Positions 54,833 to 64,000 of a stretch of DNA of 64,000 bases are shown here, piece after piece. Origin of the DNA: Haliotis asinina. Its lineage: Eukaryota; Mollusca; Gastropoda; Lepetellida; Haliotidae. The notes under the pieces were generated by a model that saw only the letters and a program-made list of their open reading frames with translations, was not told the origin of the DNA and made no database searches. Numbering within the stretch: position 1 is the stretch's first letter; every line of letters begins with the position of its first letter. Made by a program: the position numbers and the translations under genes. The stretch spans positions 30,210,249-30,274,248 of the forward strand of contig NC_090283.1 of the NCBI RefSeq assembly GCF_037392515.1, read 5' to 3'.

Positions 54833-55590
54833 TCAATGGTATAAATATTTTCATTGGTACTTTATTAACCTAGGATAAGATATAACTTTATTATCCTGGA
54901 TGAAATGCTCTTTTGCAAAAAAAATAAACAGCCTCAAAATGAATACATTCAAAATACACATAAATATACAGAATAATTACATGCACAAAATGATTTTTGA
55001 TGATAAATGATTGTTGATGATAAATGATTGCTGATGATAATTAATACATAGGAAAAGAGGTTAAATTAGCCGTTGTCGCATGCATGATCAGTATTTCAAA
55101 ACATATGTTGAATTCATAATACGAAAGATGGTATGACGGACTGTTGAGCTCTGCCTTTCAAGTGAAGGTAGTGAGATAAAATATGGGTACTATCAATTCT
55201 AATTTTAGTTGCCTTTATGACAATCTGCCGCTAATTAATGATAGGACTATACTCGAAAGACTCTCCAGTAATTTTGCTGGCAGCATTAACAATTTTGAAA
55301 AGTTTGTTTTTGTTTGGAACAGACAGACCTCCATATCAACAAAACATTGTAGGTCACGAACAAGGTCAGGTTTGTTGGTTTGGATATATTTCAGGGTTGG
55401 ATACGTGTTCCCAAACTGTTTATAATTGCCACTTTCCATGCCACAATTGTCGTCTCCCTGTTGAAGGCGCATGCAATCACAAGCATGTTGAAGACTGTAC
55501 TGAAATACCTAGCAACGACGTCATAACTAAGATATTGTATTTGTGGCGACGCTGCGTAGCCGCCGACAAGGTGTTGGATTCATTCCAAAT
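54833..55590. other. Gene-free stretch
   Basis: A small 18-bp triplication (ATGATTGTTGATGATAA-like) at 54990-55040. 55183-55657 is open on both strands, but I cannot tell whether either codes. Confidence 0.4.
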
Positions 55591-55865
55591 TCACAAACAT
55601 TATTGTTGCTGCTGTTATCATCATCGTCGCCGTTGTTATAACCATCATCGGTGTTGATGTTATCATCATCGCCATTGTTGTAGACATCATCTTCAGTTGT
55701 TATCACCATCACTAATGGTGTTATCCTCTTCATCATAATAGTTGTTATCATCATTATCATTGTTGTGGTTTTATCATCAGTGTTGTTATCCTCGTTATCA
55801 TCATCATTGTTCTTGTTATCAGCGTTATCATCATCATTGTTCTGTTATTGTTATCATCACCATGA
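55591..55865. repeat. ATC/GTT-rich low-complexity tract
   Basis: Interrupted TTATCATCATC and GTTGTTATC units over 275 bases. Confidence 0.85.
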
Positions 55866-58293
55866 GGACGGTATAGTTTGGCGACTCACACTCGGTTTTA
55901 CTGGGTGTTACACGATTGTTTTTCTGCACACCTATGAGCAGGCCAAATAACGGTAACATTCACTCGGGGCTGGAGTGTATAACATGAACCCGTAAAGTGT
56001 CATACACCAGGCCATGTACATGGTAAGTGGTTCTTTGTGACCCCTCTCACCACCGCCAGTTACTGGAGTGATACAAATGACGGTATACACAACGACGAGA
56101 AACCAGATATTCAATACTTCTCGAGGTTGGTTGAGTTCAGCATTCACACATTTGGGTTGACAGCATTCCCACCTGTAATTACCATGTTGAGGAATAATGC
56201 TCTTTGTTCATGCTGCATTTTTCGGTATTGTTAAGTCAGAACAAACAGAACAAGCACACACGATCTAAACTAAATAGATCTCTGCGTAAATGCACACGGT
56301 TACCACACAAGGATGACAAAAACTAAACCTAGGGACATCTTAAAATGTGCCCTTTTCCTAGCTAGTTGCAGAACATTGAGTCGCAAGACCGTATTTCAAA
56401 TAATGCTGTAACGATTCATCGATGTATCAACTACACGATGCGAGTGTATCCATACAAAACACACTTAAGAAATATATCAGGATATTTATATCACGAGGGT
56501 CCATGATACATCTGTGTATCGCCACAAGAGAAAATATATCCCGATACAACTTAATGCAACTACAAATTGTAAGGAGGGCTGCATGAAGAATAGGATGGGC
56601 GTCCCTTTGAAATTCTTCTAAATTTTGAAAAAAAATTAAACCTTATGGGAATTTGTTTATGTTTGCTATTTTTGTTGCATGAACAAAGACGTCGGTGTAT
56701 AAGTGAACATGTGTGAACATTTTTCAGACTGTGTGAACTGTAGAATACTTTTCTTCAAGTAATTGAAATACGTTTTACATGTATGTGTTTGACAAATAAC
56801 ACTGTTCATTAGCAACTTTGAACGATGTCTTAGCTTTGTTAAGAAACAGAACAAAGCGAAGGTAAAATTTAGAAAGCATACTTAAGTGGCTTTTTAAAGT
56901 GATTCTGAATTTTGATATTATGACATTGAAGTGTATCTGCAAGCATTGATGTAGAAACACAAATTCCCAAGGGAAACTTCAGTTTCAACCTTCCATATAT
57001 CACATCAGAGTATACTGAATCAGTTTTGGCTGTATGTTTTTAGGCACTATATGCTGAAACCAACAGCTTTTTAAGTGCGTGTGAATGTAACACAAGTTCA
57101 GCTATATAAGAAATAAAGTTTCAGTCATTTTATGTATCATGTTCTGTAATAAGAAATTTTAATGTATCGGAACGCGTATCGCCACCATTGTATTGTGGTT
57201 ATAATCTTCTCGTCGTTTCCTTGCAGATACTTTTATGATATATTGTCTCACTTCATTAAACCGGTGTCGGGACGTATCGTCCAGCCAAACTGGCCACGAT
57301 AGACAGGTCTAATTTCAAAGGCTGTGGGCTCTACGATGTGAAAATGAAATTATTATTCGATTAAAAACAAAACGAGTCTCCTTGGCATGCGTGTAAGCTG
57401 AGATGAAATAGAAATGAGTGTTTGAATGAGTTTTGGTCATAAACACAATCCAAAAGTTACGTTTGTGTCAAATTAGCCTTTTGTGTTTATATATCATGGG
57501 AGACCGTGTATGGTTTGTCAGTTGTCCAGAATCTCGACTGAAGCTTGCATTAACTTTCTGTCCTACTTCACATAAGGTGAAAGCAGCATATATTTTTTTC
57601 TAATTTCATCTCTTCATTGTTTGACGTAATATTCTTCTGTAAATGACTTGTGTCAACTGCTATACTCCTACACAACACATACCATAAACAAAATATTAAG
57701 CACATTGACAGCCAGACACAGGTCAGATGGCTACCACTGGGCCAGCATAACAAATGTCAACCCACTGATGTGTGGTTGATTGAGGTATGTTGACAATAAC
57801 TACAGCTGACAGGTTCTGCGGTGAAGGGGCGACACTTAACGCCTACAGCACTAAGCTGCCTGATGATTACCTTCATTCCATGCTCACCGTGTCTTCATAT
57901 CTCTATACTCTGTCAGATCCTGGATCGCTACATGTCTGATCGATCAGTATGTAGGTGGCAGGAGAATGATAACAAAAGAAAAATGATTTTATCCGCTCTT
58001 TGGTGATGCTGCATTACTATTTTCTCCGGTTATTTGGCTTTCATATTTTCATTATATACACGTTCATTTGTTCAAAATGTTCAGATTAGGAAATAATGTC
58101 CTAAATAATATTTTTGTGTGCAATTTTATCCGTTTCTGATATTTCAGTGTATCAGGCAATAGTGCACGACGTTGCCTGACATTTATTGATCGCTTACTTA
58201 GTCTAGTCTTCAATATTGACTTAAACAAGCATCGCCTACTTTCAAACATGCATGATGTATGTATCGTAAATGTCATGCATTATCAAAACTATT
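55866..58293. other. Gene-free stretch
   Basis: 2.4 kb without recognisable exon, SINE or long repeat; AT-rich, intron-like. Confidence 0.45.
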
Positions 58294-58500
58294 GAACACC
58301 TACGTGGCCTACATCCACAGTGCACAAAGGTTAGTGAGAACACCTTCTTTGCCTACATCCACAGTCAACACAGATTGATAGGAACACCTACGCGGCCTAC
58401 ATCCACAGTGCACAAAGGTTAGTAAGAACACCTTCTTTGCATACATCCACAGTCAACACAGATTAATAGGAACACCTACTTGGCCCACATTTACACACGT
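58294..58500 (+). repeat. 44/88-bp higher-order tandem repeat
   Basis: Two 44-bp variants alternate. One has GAACACCTACGTGGCCTACA and the other GAACACCTTCTTTGCCTACA, each followed by TCCACAGT. The pair recurs at exactly 88 bases (58294, 58382, 58470). Confidence 0.85.
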
Positions 58501-59165
58501 GCAGAGCTCGCGCTCACACATGCACGCACGTGCACACACGACCGCCACCTTGGCCTACATCAACAACATCCACAACCTCCAGCACCGAGACATCATCTTC
58601 TGCCCACTGCCTGCTGTACTCTCATCATACCTCGCGTGTATAATCAGTTGTTTAGGTATCTAGCTCAGTATTCGCATTATATAATTATTTCTTTTCACTG
58701 ACAATGATAAGCGATGAGCAGTTTACCTGCACATTCTCAATGCCAAACTGTAGGTGTATACAACAGAATGCCTATCCCACATTAAAGCGTGTATCAATAG
58801 AAAAGCAAAGTACAATATGTTTCATGTATATCACTTTGTTTGACTTTACAATTATATAATGGATAAAGTCATGCATGGTCTAGTGTACAGATAGAGGGTG
58901 TACAAAGAATGACGTTTCTTTCTGAAGAATATCACTGAAGTCTGTCACTGTTCAACTTAAACATTTACGATGAGACGAAGTTTTTTGACAAATAGACATG
59001 CACTTCAACAGTACAACACTTCACAATATACATTCCAAAAGGAATTAGTCTAAACATCTCAACTGTTGTTTAATCTCCATGTATCGATTGTCATCTGCAC
59101 GATTGGCCTTATCCGTTACTGTGCAGTCTATTTCAGATTTGCTGTTGTTACCCACCGTGACGTAT
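58501..59165. other. Gene-free stretch
   Basis: CA/GCA-rich at 58500-58545. Nothing coding. Confidence 0.4.
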
Positions 59166-59208
59166 ACTCACTCACTCACTCACTCACTCACTCACTCACT
59201 CACTCACT
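59166..59208. repeat. (ACTC)n microsatellite
   Basis: About eleven units. The same motif ends the family A/B SINE tails, so it may be the expanded tail of a lost SINE. Confidence 0.92.
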
Positions 59209-59819
59209 ATCTCAGACATACGAGTATGGCTCAAGGAAATGGGACCATTTGGGCAAACGAACCAGAAAGACATCCTTTGCATTGGATCATATCAGAAGTA
59301 AACGAAACAAGCTTGAAAGTCCATCAAGGACAAATCGTCATTTATTTATAAATGTCTATTAATGTGTATACCAATAGTTTCAGTAGCTTTGGGAGATGAG
59401 ATTTTGACTTTTATCACACTTTCGTTGTTTTTGATTCCATTTGGAGTTCGACTCATATAGAACTTCACTGACTTACGTTTCACCCACGAACTTTTAATGA
59501 TGTATGTTTTGAGAAAGGTCTTCTCGTTAATAATTTAGACATCGATATGTTAACAATCTGCAGTCGCTCCTCCGTGAGTAAATGTAACTATGCTGGCATG
59601 CATGGATAATAACATTCTTCACTGTTTACAAATACCCCAGGGTCATGACCACGACATGTTTTGTAGTCCTCTTAGTGATGCCTCATTGATCCCAACACAC
59701 TGTGATCACATACTTACTAGACATTTGGGAAGTAACATCATATATCCAGATAAACAACATATGTTTGTGACTATGATTATGGCTGGTTTGTGTTTACACC
59801 TTCCAAATAGTTCCGGTCT
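59209..59819. other. Gene-free stretch
   Basis: Nothing recognised. Confidence 0.4.
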
Positions 59820-60062
59820 GTGAAGATTCTGGTTAGAATTGATTTCCAGTAACCCATGCTTGTCGCAAGAGGCGACTGACGGAATGGTGGGTGGGGGTGA
59901 GGGTTGTGGGGAAGGGTTGTGGGCGTTTGGCTCTCTGGCTTGGTTGACAAATGTCATTGTATCCATTTGAGTAGACAGACAAACCTGATTGTTTACAGAT
60001 CGCCGTCATATAGATGGAATATTGTATGGCGTAAACTAATAGCGTAAAACTAAGTTCACTCC
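59820..60062 (+). mobile_element. Family A SINE with internal insert
   Basis: TGAAGATTCTGGTTAGAATT, AACCCATGCTTGTCGCAAGA, a G-rich insert (59886-59930), GACAAATGTCATTGTATCC and a doubled GGCGTAAAC/GCGTAAAACTAAGTTCACT tail. Confidence 0.8.
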
Positions 60063-60104
60063 CCCTGATAGTTCCTTGATCTAAATGCTATGTACTTTTC
60101 AGGT

Positions 60105-60225
60105 GCCTGGGGAAGCTAATTCTGTGGCTCGTCACACTATGTAGGTCCGGTTTCGAATCTCCGAATCAGAGCAGTACGGGGCTCATTCTTGGTGTCTCCC
60201 CTCCCAGCCCTTGTCGTGAACTGAT
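60105..60225 (+). mobile_element. Family B SINE, decayed
   Basis: GGCTCGTCACACTATG, GGTTTCGAATCTCC, GCTCATTCTTGGTGTCTCC. Tail lost. Confidence 0.6.
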
Positions 60226-61396
60226 CATACGAATAACAACATATCATGTATGTGCAGTATATATGCTGTGTAGAAATTGTCACGTCATTGTTAGTACTCA
60301 GGTAACTATTGCTTCAATGTATAGCTGATTTGGCCATGTTTGTCCTGTGAATAAGATAATAATAGATTGGCGTCTTTGTCCGATGGACATAGAATATTCT
60401 AACCATCGTAAGGGAGGCTGGTTCAACCAGCTTAGATTGTAGTCTTCATGCATTCTAAACCATCAGTGTGATAGTGCATTTTACCCACAGTATGGGATTG
60501 ATTGTTTTCATGTATGTTCAACTCAGTTAAGACCAGACATCTCGCACGTCCAGTACATATATTTTCCGACATCATTACTGAGTAACATGCAAATATTGTA
60601 TGATCATCAACAATAACACAAGACGCGTTAGGTACTTGGTTGCAGTGACCATCTATTAATGTCGACCTCTCAACTAACAACGTTGTCTTAAATGCACTGT
60701 CAAAACGAGTACAGTGTATATCACATGTGAATCATATCTGAATGAAATCCGCCGAGGTTGGTGTATGCACAGAGTAGCTGAAGGTAAATATTGCAGTTTA
60801 AATAAATACCCAATCCTTCAGTGGAGATGCAACAGCATGTGATCTATCCTAGTTTACAGAGTGTAACCTTTGCACATACTGACATGACAACACGCGTGGG
60901 TGACGCTCTATCACCTTACTTGCTAATACATGTGTGGGCGGACACTCGGAATACAGGTATCTTGTACATACCAAACCGGTTTGCCAAGTAACCCCGACCG
61001 GTAGGATCTACACATCGTGAATGTTTGTGTCGATAAAGAAATGTGCTGAACTCTATGCTCAACTATCCAGTCTAGGCCACAGACTAGACGCCATGATAAC
61101 AATCAATAAAACTCAAATACATTGTATGTAATTAATATGAGGACACAGGTATGCAGCTATTCTCGAGAAGTTTATTTTTCTAAAAACATTTATAGAAATA
61201 GATAACACTTTGATACATGCTACATGGACTGGCGGTGCTTTTTAAAAAGAATAGTGGTTTGAAGAATTCATCAACGTGACTCATGCGGCGATGTGCAGTA
61301 TTTAATAGATTGAATCACCAATGCACAAGTGATGCGGATATTCATGCATGTATCGGTGATGCACAGTTTTCATGCATAGCCGAGGTAGCTACAACC
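60226..61396. other. Gene-free stretch
   Basis: Nothing recognised. Confidence 0.4.
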
Positions 61397-61578
61397 GTGA
61401 AGATCCGGGTTTCACCAGCCCGTGCTGTTCGTAAGAACCGACTAACGGGATAGGGTGGTCAGCTGTTCAGACTCACATGTCACCGTATCATCGTATAGGT
61501 TGATGCTCATACTGTCAGTCACTGTTTTGTCAGATACAGACTCGGGTATTTACAGACCACTGTCATTCAGGCGGTATA
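61397..61578 (+). mobile_element. Family A SINE, tail replaced
   Basis: CCGTGAAGATCCGGGTTTCA, ACGGGATAGGGTGGTCAG and TTGATGCTCATACTGTCA. The tail breaks into the heptamer array below. Confidence 0.78.
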
Positions 61579-61580
61579 TT

Positions 61581-61629
61581 GCGGAGTGCGGAGTGCGGAG
61601 TGCGGAGTGCGGAGTGCGGAGTGCGGAGT
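61581..61629 (+). repeat. (GCGGAGT)7 microsatellite
   Basis: Seven exact heptamers, directly where the SINE tail motif GCGG(A/C)GT would be. Confidence 0.95.
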
Positions 61630-61649
61630 TCGGTGTTCAGCAACAAACA

Positions 61650-62451
61650 GATAAGATAATTGAAGGGTTAATTCCACATATTCATGTATAGTCATGAGTC
61701 TAAAGGATTGTTTATCTGTTCGAAACCCTATTCCCGACAATGGTATGTAGACGTAAGTCACTGAGTCTGGCCATCGGATCCATTCCATCACATCAAAAAC
61801 AAGTATCGTTTCTGGGGTCAAATTGTTAGTCACCAGTCCTACTATCCAATAGGTCGTACGACAGACTGCAGGGAAACGCTCGTATAACGGTATCGTCAAG
61901 GGGTTTGGTGTATATACCCCTGAATGACTTTGATTAACCAATCACAATCTAGTATTTACTGAAGTCATTGTAGAATTTCTGTTAGTCCTGAAGTTTGAAA
62001 TCAGGTTGATCTCCAATATGATACGAGAAATTGTCACAAGGTTGTCATCCGCTATAACGATCCATTTTGCAGTCACTGGATTGCTAGGTTGATTTATTAG
62101 CCGTAATATAGACCCACCCCGAATTCCATCCCGAGACACACGACCTTCTGCAAACAATCCCCCAATTACCCGCCACAATGAAATAACGTATACTGCTGCT
62201 GGTCAGCCAAGTCTCAGCACAGTCAAGTATTTATATGAGAATATCGAGCTGTGTAAGCTACACAGAGGTTGGTGTAATATATACTCTGTGTTTACGTTGT
62301 TGGGCAAATCCAGGACATACGAGGAGATCAGGCCGATACGTCCACAACTAATGTCAATTCGTGTGAGTGGTTCACCAACACTTCTTATCTTCCCGATCAA
62401 AAACTTGTCCTTGCTTTCACTGAAGCAACAAAGGTATGGCTGATGGCCGTC
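61650..62451 (-). pseudogene. Long open minus frame with two in-frame TGAs, unknown
   Basis: From after a TAA at 62454 the minus strand stays in one frame for about 267 codons with only two stops, both TGA (62203-62205 and 61942-61944). Segments such as FLIGKIRSVGEPLTRIDISC, KWIVIADDNLVTISRIILEI and TPETILVFDVMEWIRWPDSV are non-repetitive and protein-like. No family recognised. Most likely a recently inactivated single-exon gene or retrocopy. Chance cannot be excluded given the number of frames in the window. Confidence 0.35.
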
Positions 62452-62662
62452 TTAATATATATACTGGTTTCTGAACCTAATGACTCGTGTTTGTGGCTAC
62501 ACTGTTGAGGAGGTTGATCTATGTCACGGGTATGTTTGCAATACTGTGGTGTGTATCGATCACAAGATTCGAAAAATATTGCCAGCGTTTTTTACAGTGA
62601 AGTTATGGGCTTTTGTATTGCCGTTAGTATGTAAGTCACGGTGTACAGGAAAGCACGTTTCG
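62452..62662. other. Short gene-free stretch
   Basis: Nothing recognised. Confidence 0.3.
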
Positions 62663-62926
62663 GTGAGTGAGTGAGTGAGGCTGTATTTCTGCAAGCTGAA
62701 ATCGTATTTTGGAGAAGAGGGCCCACAGTTCTTACACGCGTTAGGACTGTATCAACATCACATTTGTAAACGTTAGTTTCGTGAGTTTAGTTTACGTCAC
62801 ACTCAGCACTATTCCATTTATTTGACGGGAGTCTGTAAATAATCGAGTCTGGACCAGACAATCCACTGATCTGCTCCAAAATACGATTTCAGATTGCAGA
62901 AATACAACCTCACTCACCCACTCACT
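62663..62926. mobile_element. Inverted-repeat element enclosing a family A tail
   Basis: Arms 62663-62714 (GTGAGTGAGTGAGTGAGGCT, GTATTTCTGCAAG, CTGAAATCGTATTTTGGAG) and 62874-62926 are reverse complements with few changes. Between them sits a truncated antisense family A SINE (62783-62873). Confidence 0.78.
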
Positions 62927-63685
62927 AGGCATTCTGGTACTCTTTGTAACTGAGTCCCATCCGAAACCACAACTTCGGAAACACACTCGACAGTGCGACT
63001 CGGGGATCTAACTCCACTTTACGCGACTTCTGTGAATATTTGTTTTGAGATCTGACAAAGTAGATCAGCACACGTCCCATAACCGTAGCTATGCTGTGAA
63101 TGCATTGTGCATTTACACTTTCTAGACATTTCATCAGGGAAACTGGAATTCATACCCATATCATTGGTTCCTGGTCCATCTAAGGGAAGCAACTCTTACA
63201 CATGATTCTAGCACACTCTGTATAGACAAAAAGAAACAATTTCCGATAATAAATACAATTATTTCTCAGCCAAAGTATACGATTGTGAACACTGTTTAAT
63301 TTTTCCAAGGAGGAACATAAAGATTGCCAAACAGTATGTCACCATACAGATATCATAGCGCAATACATATTTAACAGAGTCTTCCCAGCACAACACTGGC
63401 GGGACATGCTGCAAAACTCACACACTCCATATTATAAGTACAATTCATGTTTTCCCACCAGCGAAAGTCCACAGGGAGAGAAGATATGCTGAACATACGT
63501 CCTGTTATTGTCCCAGCGTGTGAACACACACACTGGAAGCCTAACAACATCGTCCGAATGTATCCTTATTAAAGATTGGGTTTGTATAAAGGGCGGTCTT
63601 GGTTTGAGCTGTATAAGTATGACTGTATCTACTTTGATGAGTCACAGATGTATGTCAGCTGGTGTGTGTGTATGTGTGTGTATGC

Positions 63686-63687
<2 letters not shown>
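62927..63687. other. Gene-free stretch
   Basis: Nothing recognised. Confidence 0.4.

Positions 63688-63719
<32 letters not shown>
63688..63719. repeat. (CT)n microsatellite
   Basis: About 16 CT units after a GTGTGTAT stretch. Pyrimidine-rich TCTGTCTGTC sequence continues to about 63900 and creates false Ser/Leu frames. Confidence 0.93.
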
Positions 63720-63725
<6 letters not shown>

Positions 63726-64000
63726 CTCATCTATCTATCTGTGTCTGAGCCCGTCTGTCTCCCTTCTGTCTATTCTGGCTGGTTGTCTCTCTGTTGTCGC
63801 CTATCTCTGGTTGTCTCTCTCTGTGCATCTGTCTATGTCTCTCTATGCGTGTTACTCTCTCTCCCTTACTCTGTCTGACTCTGTCTGTCTCTGTCCCTCT
63901 TGCATTACATTCCATCGCCGTTTAGTGTTGGTTTTGTATCAGTTTATTCCACTCTTTTTCAAAAAGAAAACATGCACCACCTCATTGACATGGATGATTT
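63720..64000. other. Pyrimidine-rich tract to window end
   Basis: CTGTCTCTCT-type sequence to 63905, then unremarkable sequence. Confidence 0.6.

Noticed and set aside
55183..55657. Opposing ORFs as a gene
   Set aside because: Both strands are open with no motif, and one runs into the ATC-rich low-complexity tract.
61650..62451. Selenoprotein with two Sec codons
   Set aside because: No family match and no SECIS element identified by eye. Pseudogene or chance is simpler.
63576..63915. Ser/Leu-rich ORFs near the window end
   Set aside because: They come from the CT microsatellite and the following pyrimidine-rich tract.

Overview
The window reads as animal nuclear DNA, most probably from a marine gastropod such as an abalone. 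It is AT-rich, contains one gene split by introns with canonical GT..AG sites, and is packed with short interspersed elements. The organism guess rests on my memory that the two commonest repeats here (tails ending in GGCGTAAAACTAAACTCACT) are typical of Haliotis-like genomes; no search was run. There are no bacterial-style operons, rRNA genes, intact tRNA genes or CRISPR arrays.

Genes. The only complete gene I can model is an SLC16/monocarboxylate-transporter-like membrane protein on the + strand. It has four coding exons (32809-32986, 33797-33940, 35526-37067, 38989-39104), all introns in phase 1, and predicts 659 residues. A TATA box at 32771-32779 lies just upstream. Its central loop carries an acidic 10-residue repeat. 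The second clear gene piece is a calponin-homology (actin-binding, filamin-like) exon at 46827-47130 (+); I found no further exon of it in the window. Weaker exon candidates, none identifiable, lie on the minus strand at 795-1064, 1682-1867, 53242-53511, 54590-54832 and 61650-62451.

Mobile elements. 16704-19791 is an internally deleted DIRS-type retrotransposon, with inverted terminal repeats, a possible Gag-like start, the RNase H end and a broken tyrosine recombinase. 9748-10952 (-) is a decayed Crypton-type (DUF3504-like) tyrosine recombinase. 8351-8502 is a Tc1/mariner transposase scrap, and 23520-23905 is the C-terminal end of a LINE reverse transcriptase. At least fifteen copies of a non-tRNA-headed SINE (family A) and about eighteen of a tRNA-headed SINE (family B) share one 3' tail, and three copies have clean target-site duplications. 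Several foldback/MITE-like elements (1.5, 3.4, 14.3, 15.1-15.5 and 62.7 kb) and a 2.3-kb inverted-repeat pair (3.05-5.4 kb) are present.

Layout. 0-12 kb: repeats and dead transposons. 12-21 kb: diverged tandem repeats, a foldback, a triplicated exon-like unit and the DIRS element. 21-32 kb: SINEs, minisatellites and a long-distance duplication. 32.8-40.1 kb: the transporter gene. 40-46 kb: SINE cluster and a 790-bp 30-bp-unit array. 46.8 kb onward: the CH-domain exon, then mostly intron-like or intergenic sequence to the end. I see no clear novel molecular system; the strongest leads are listed as findings.
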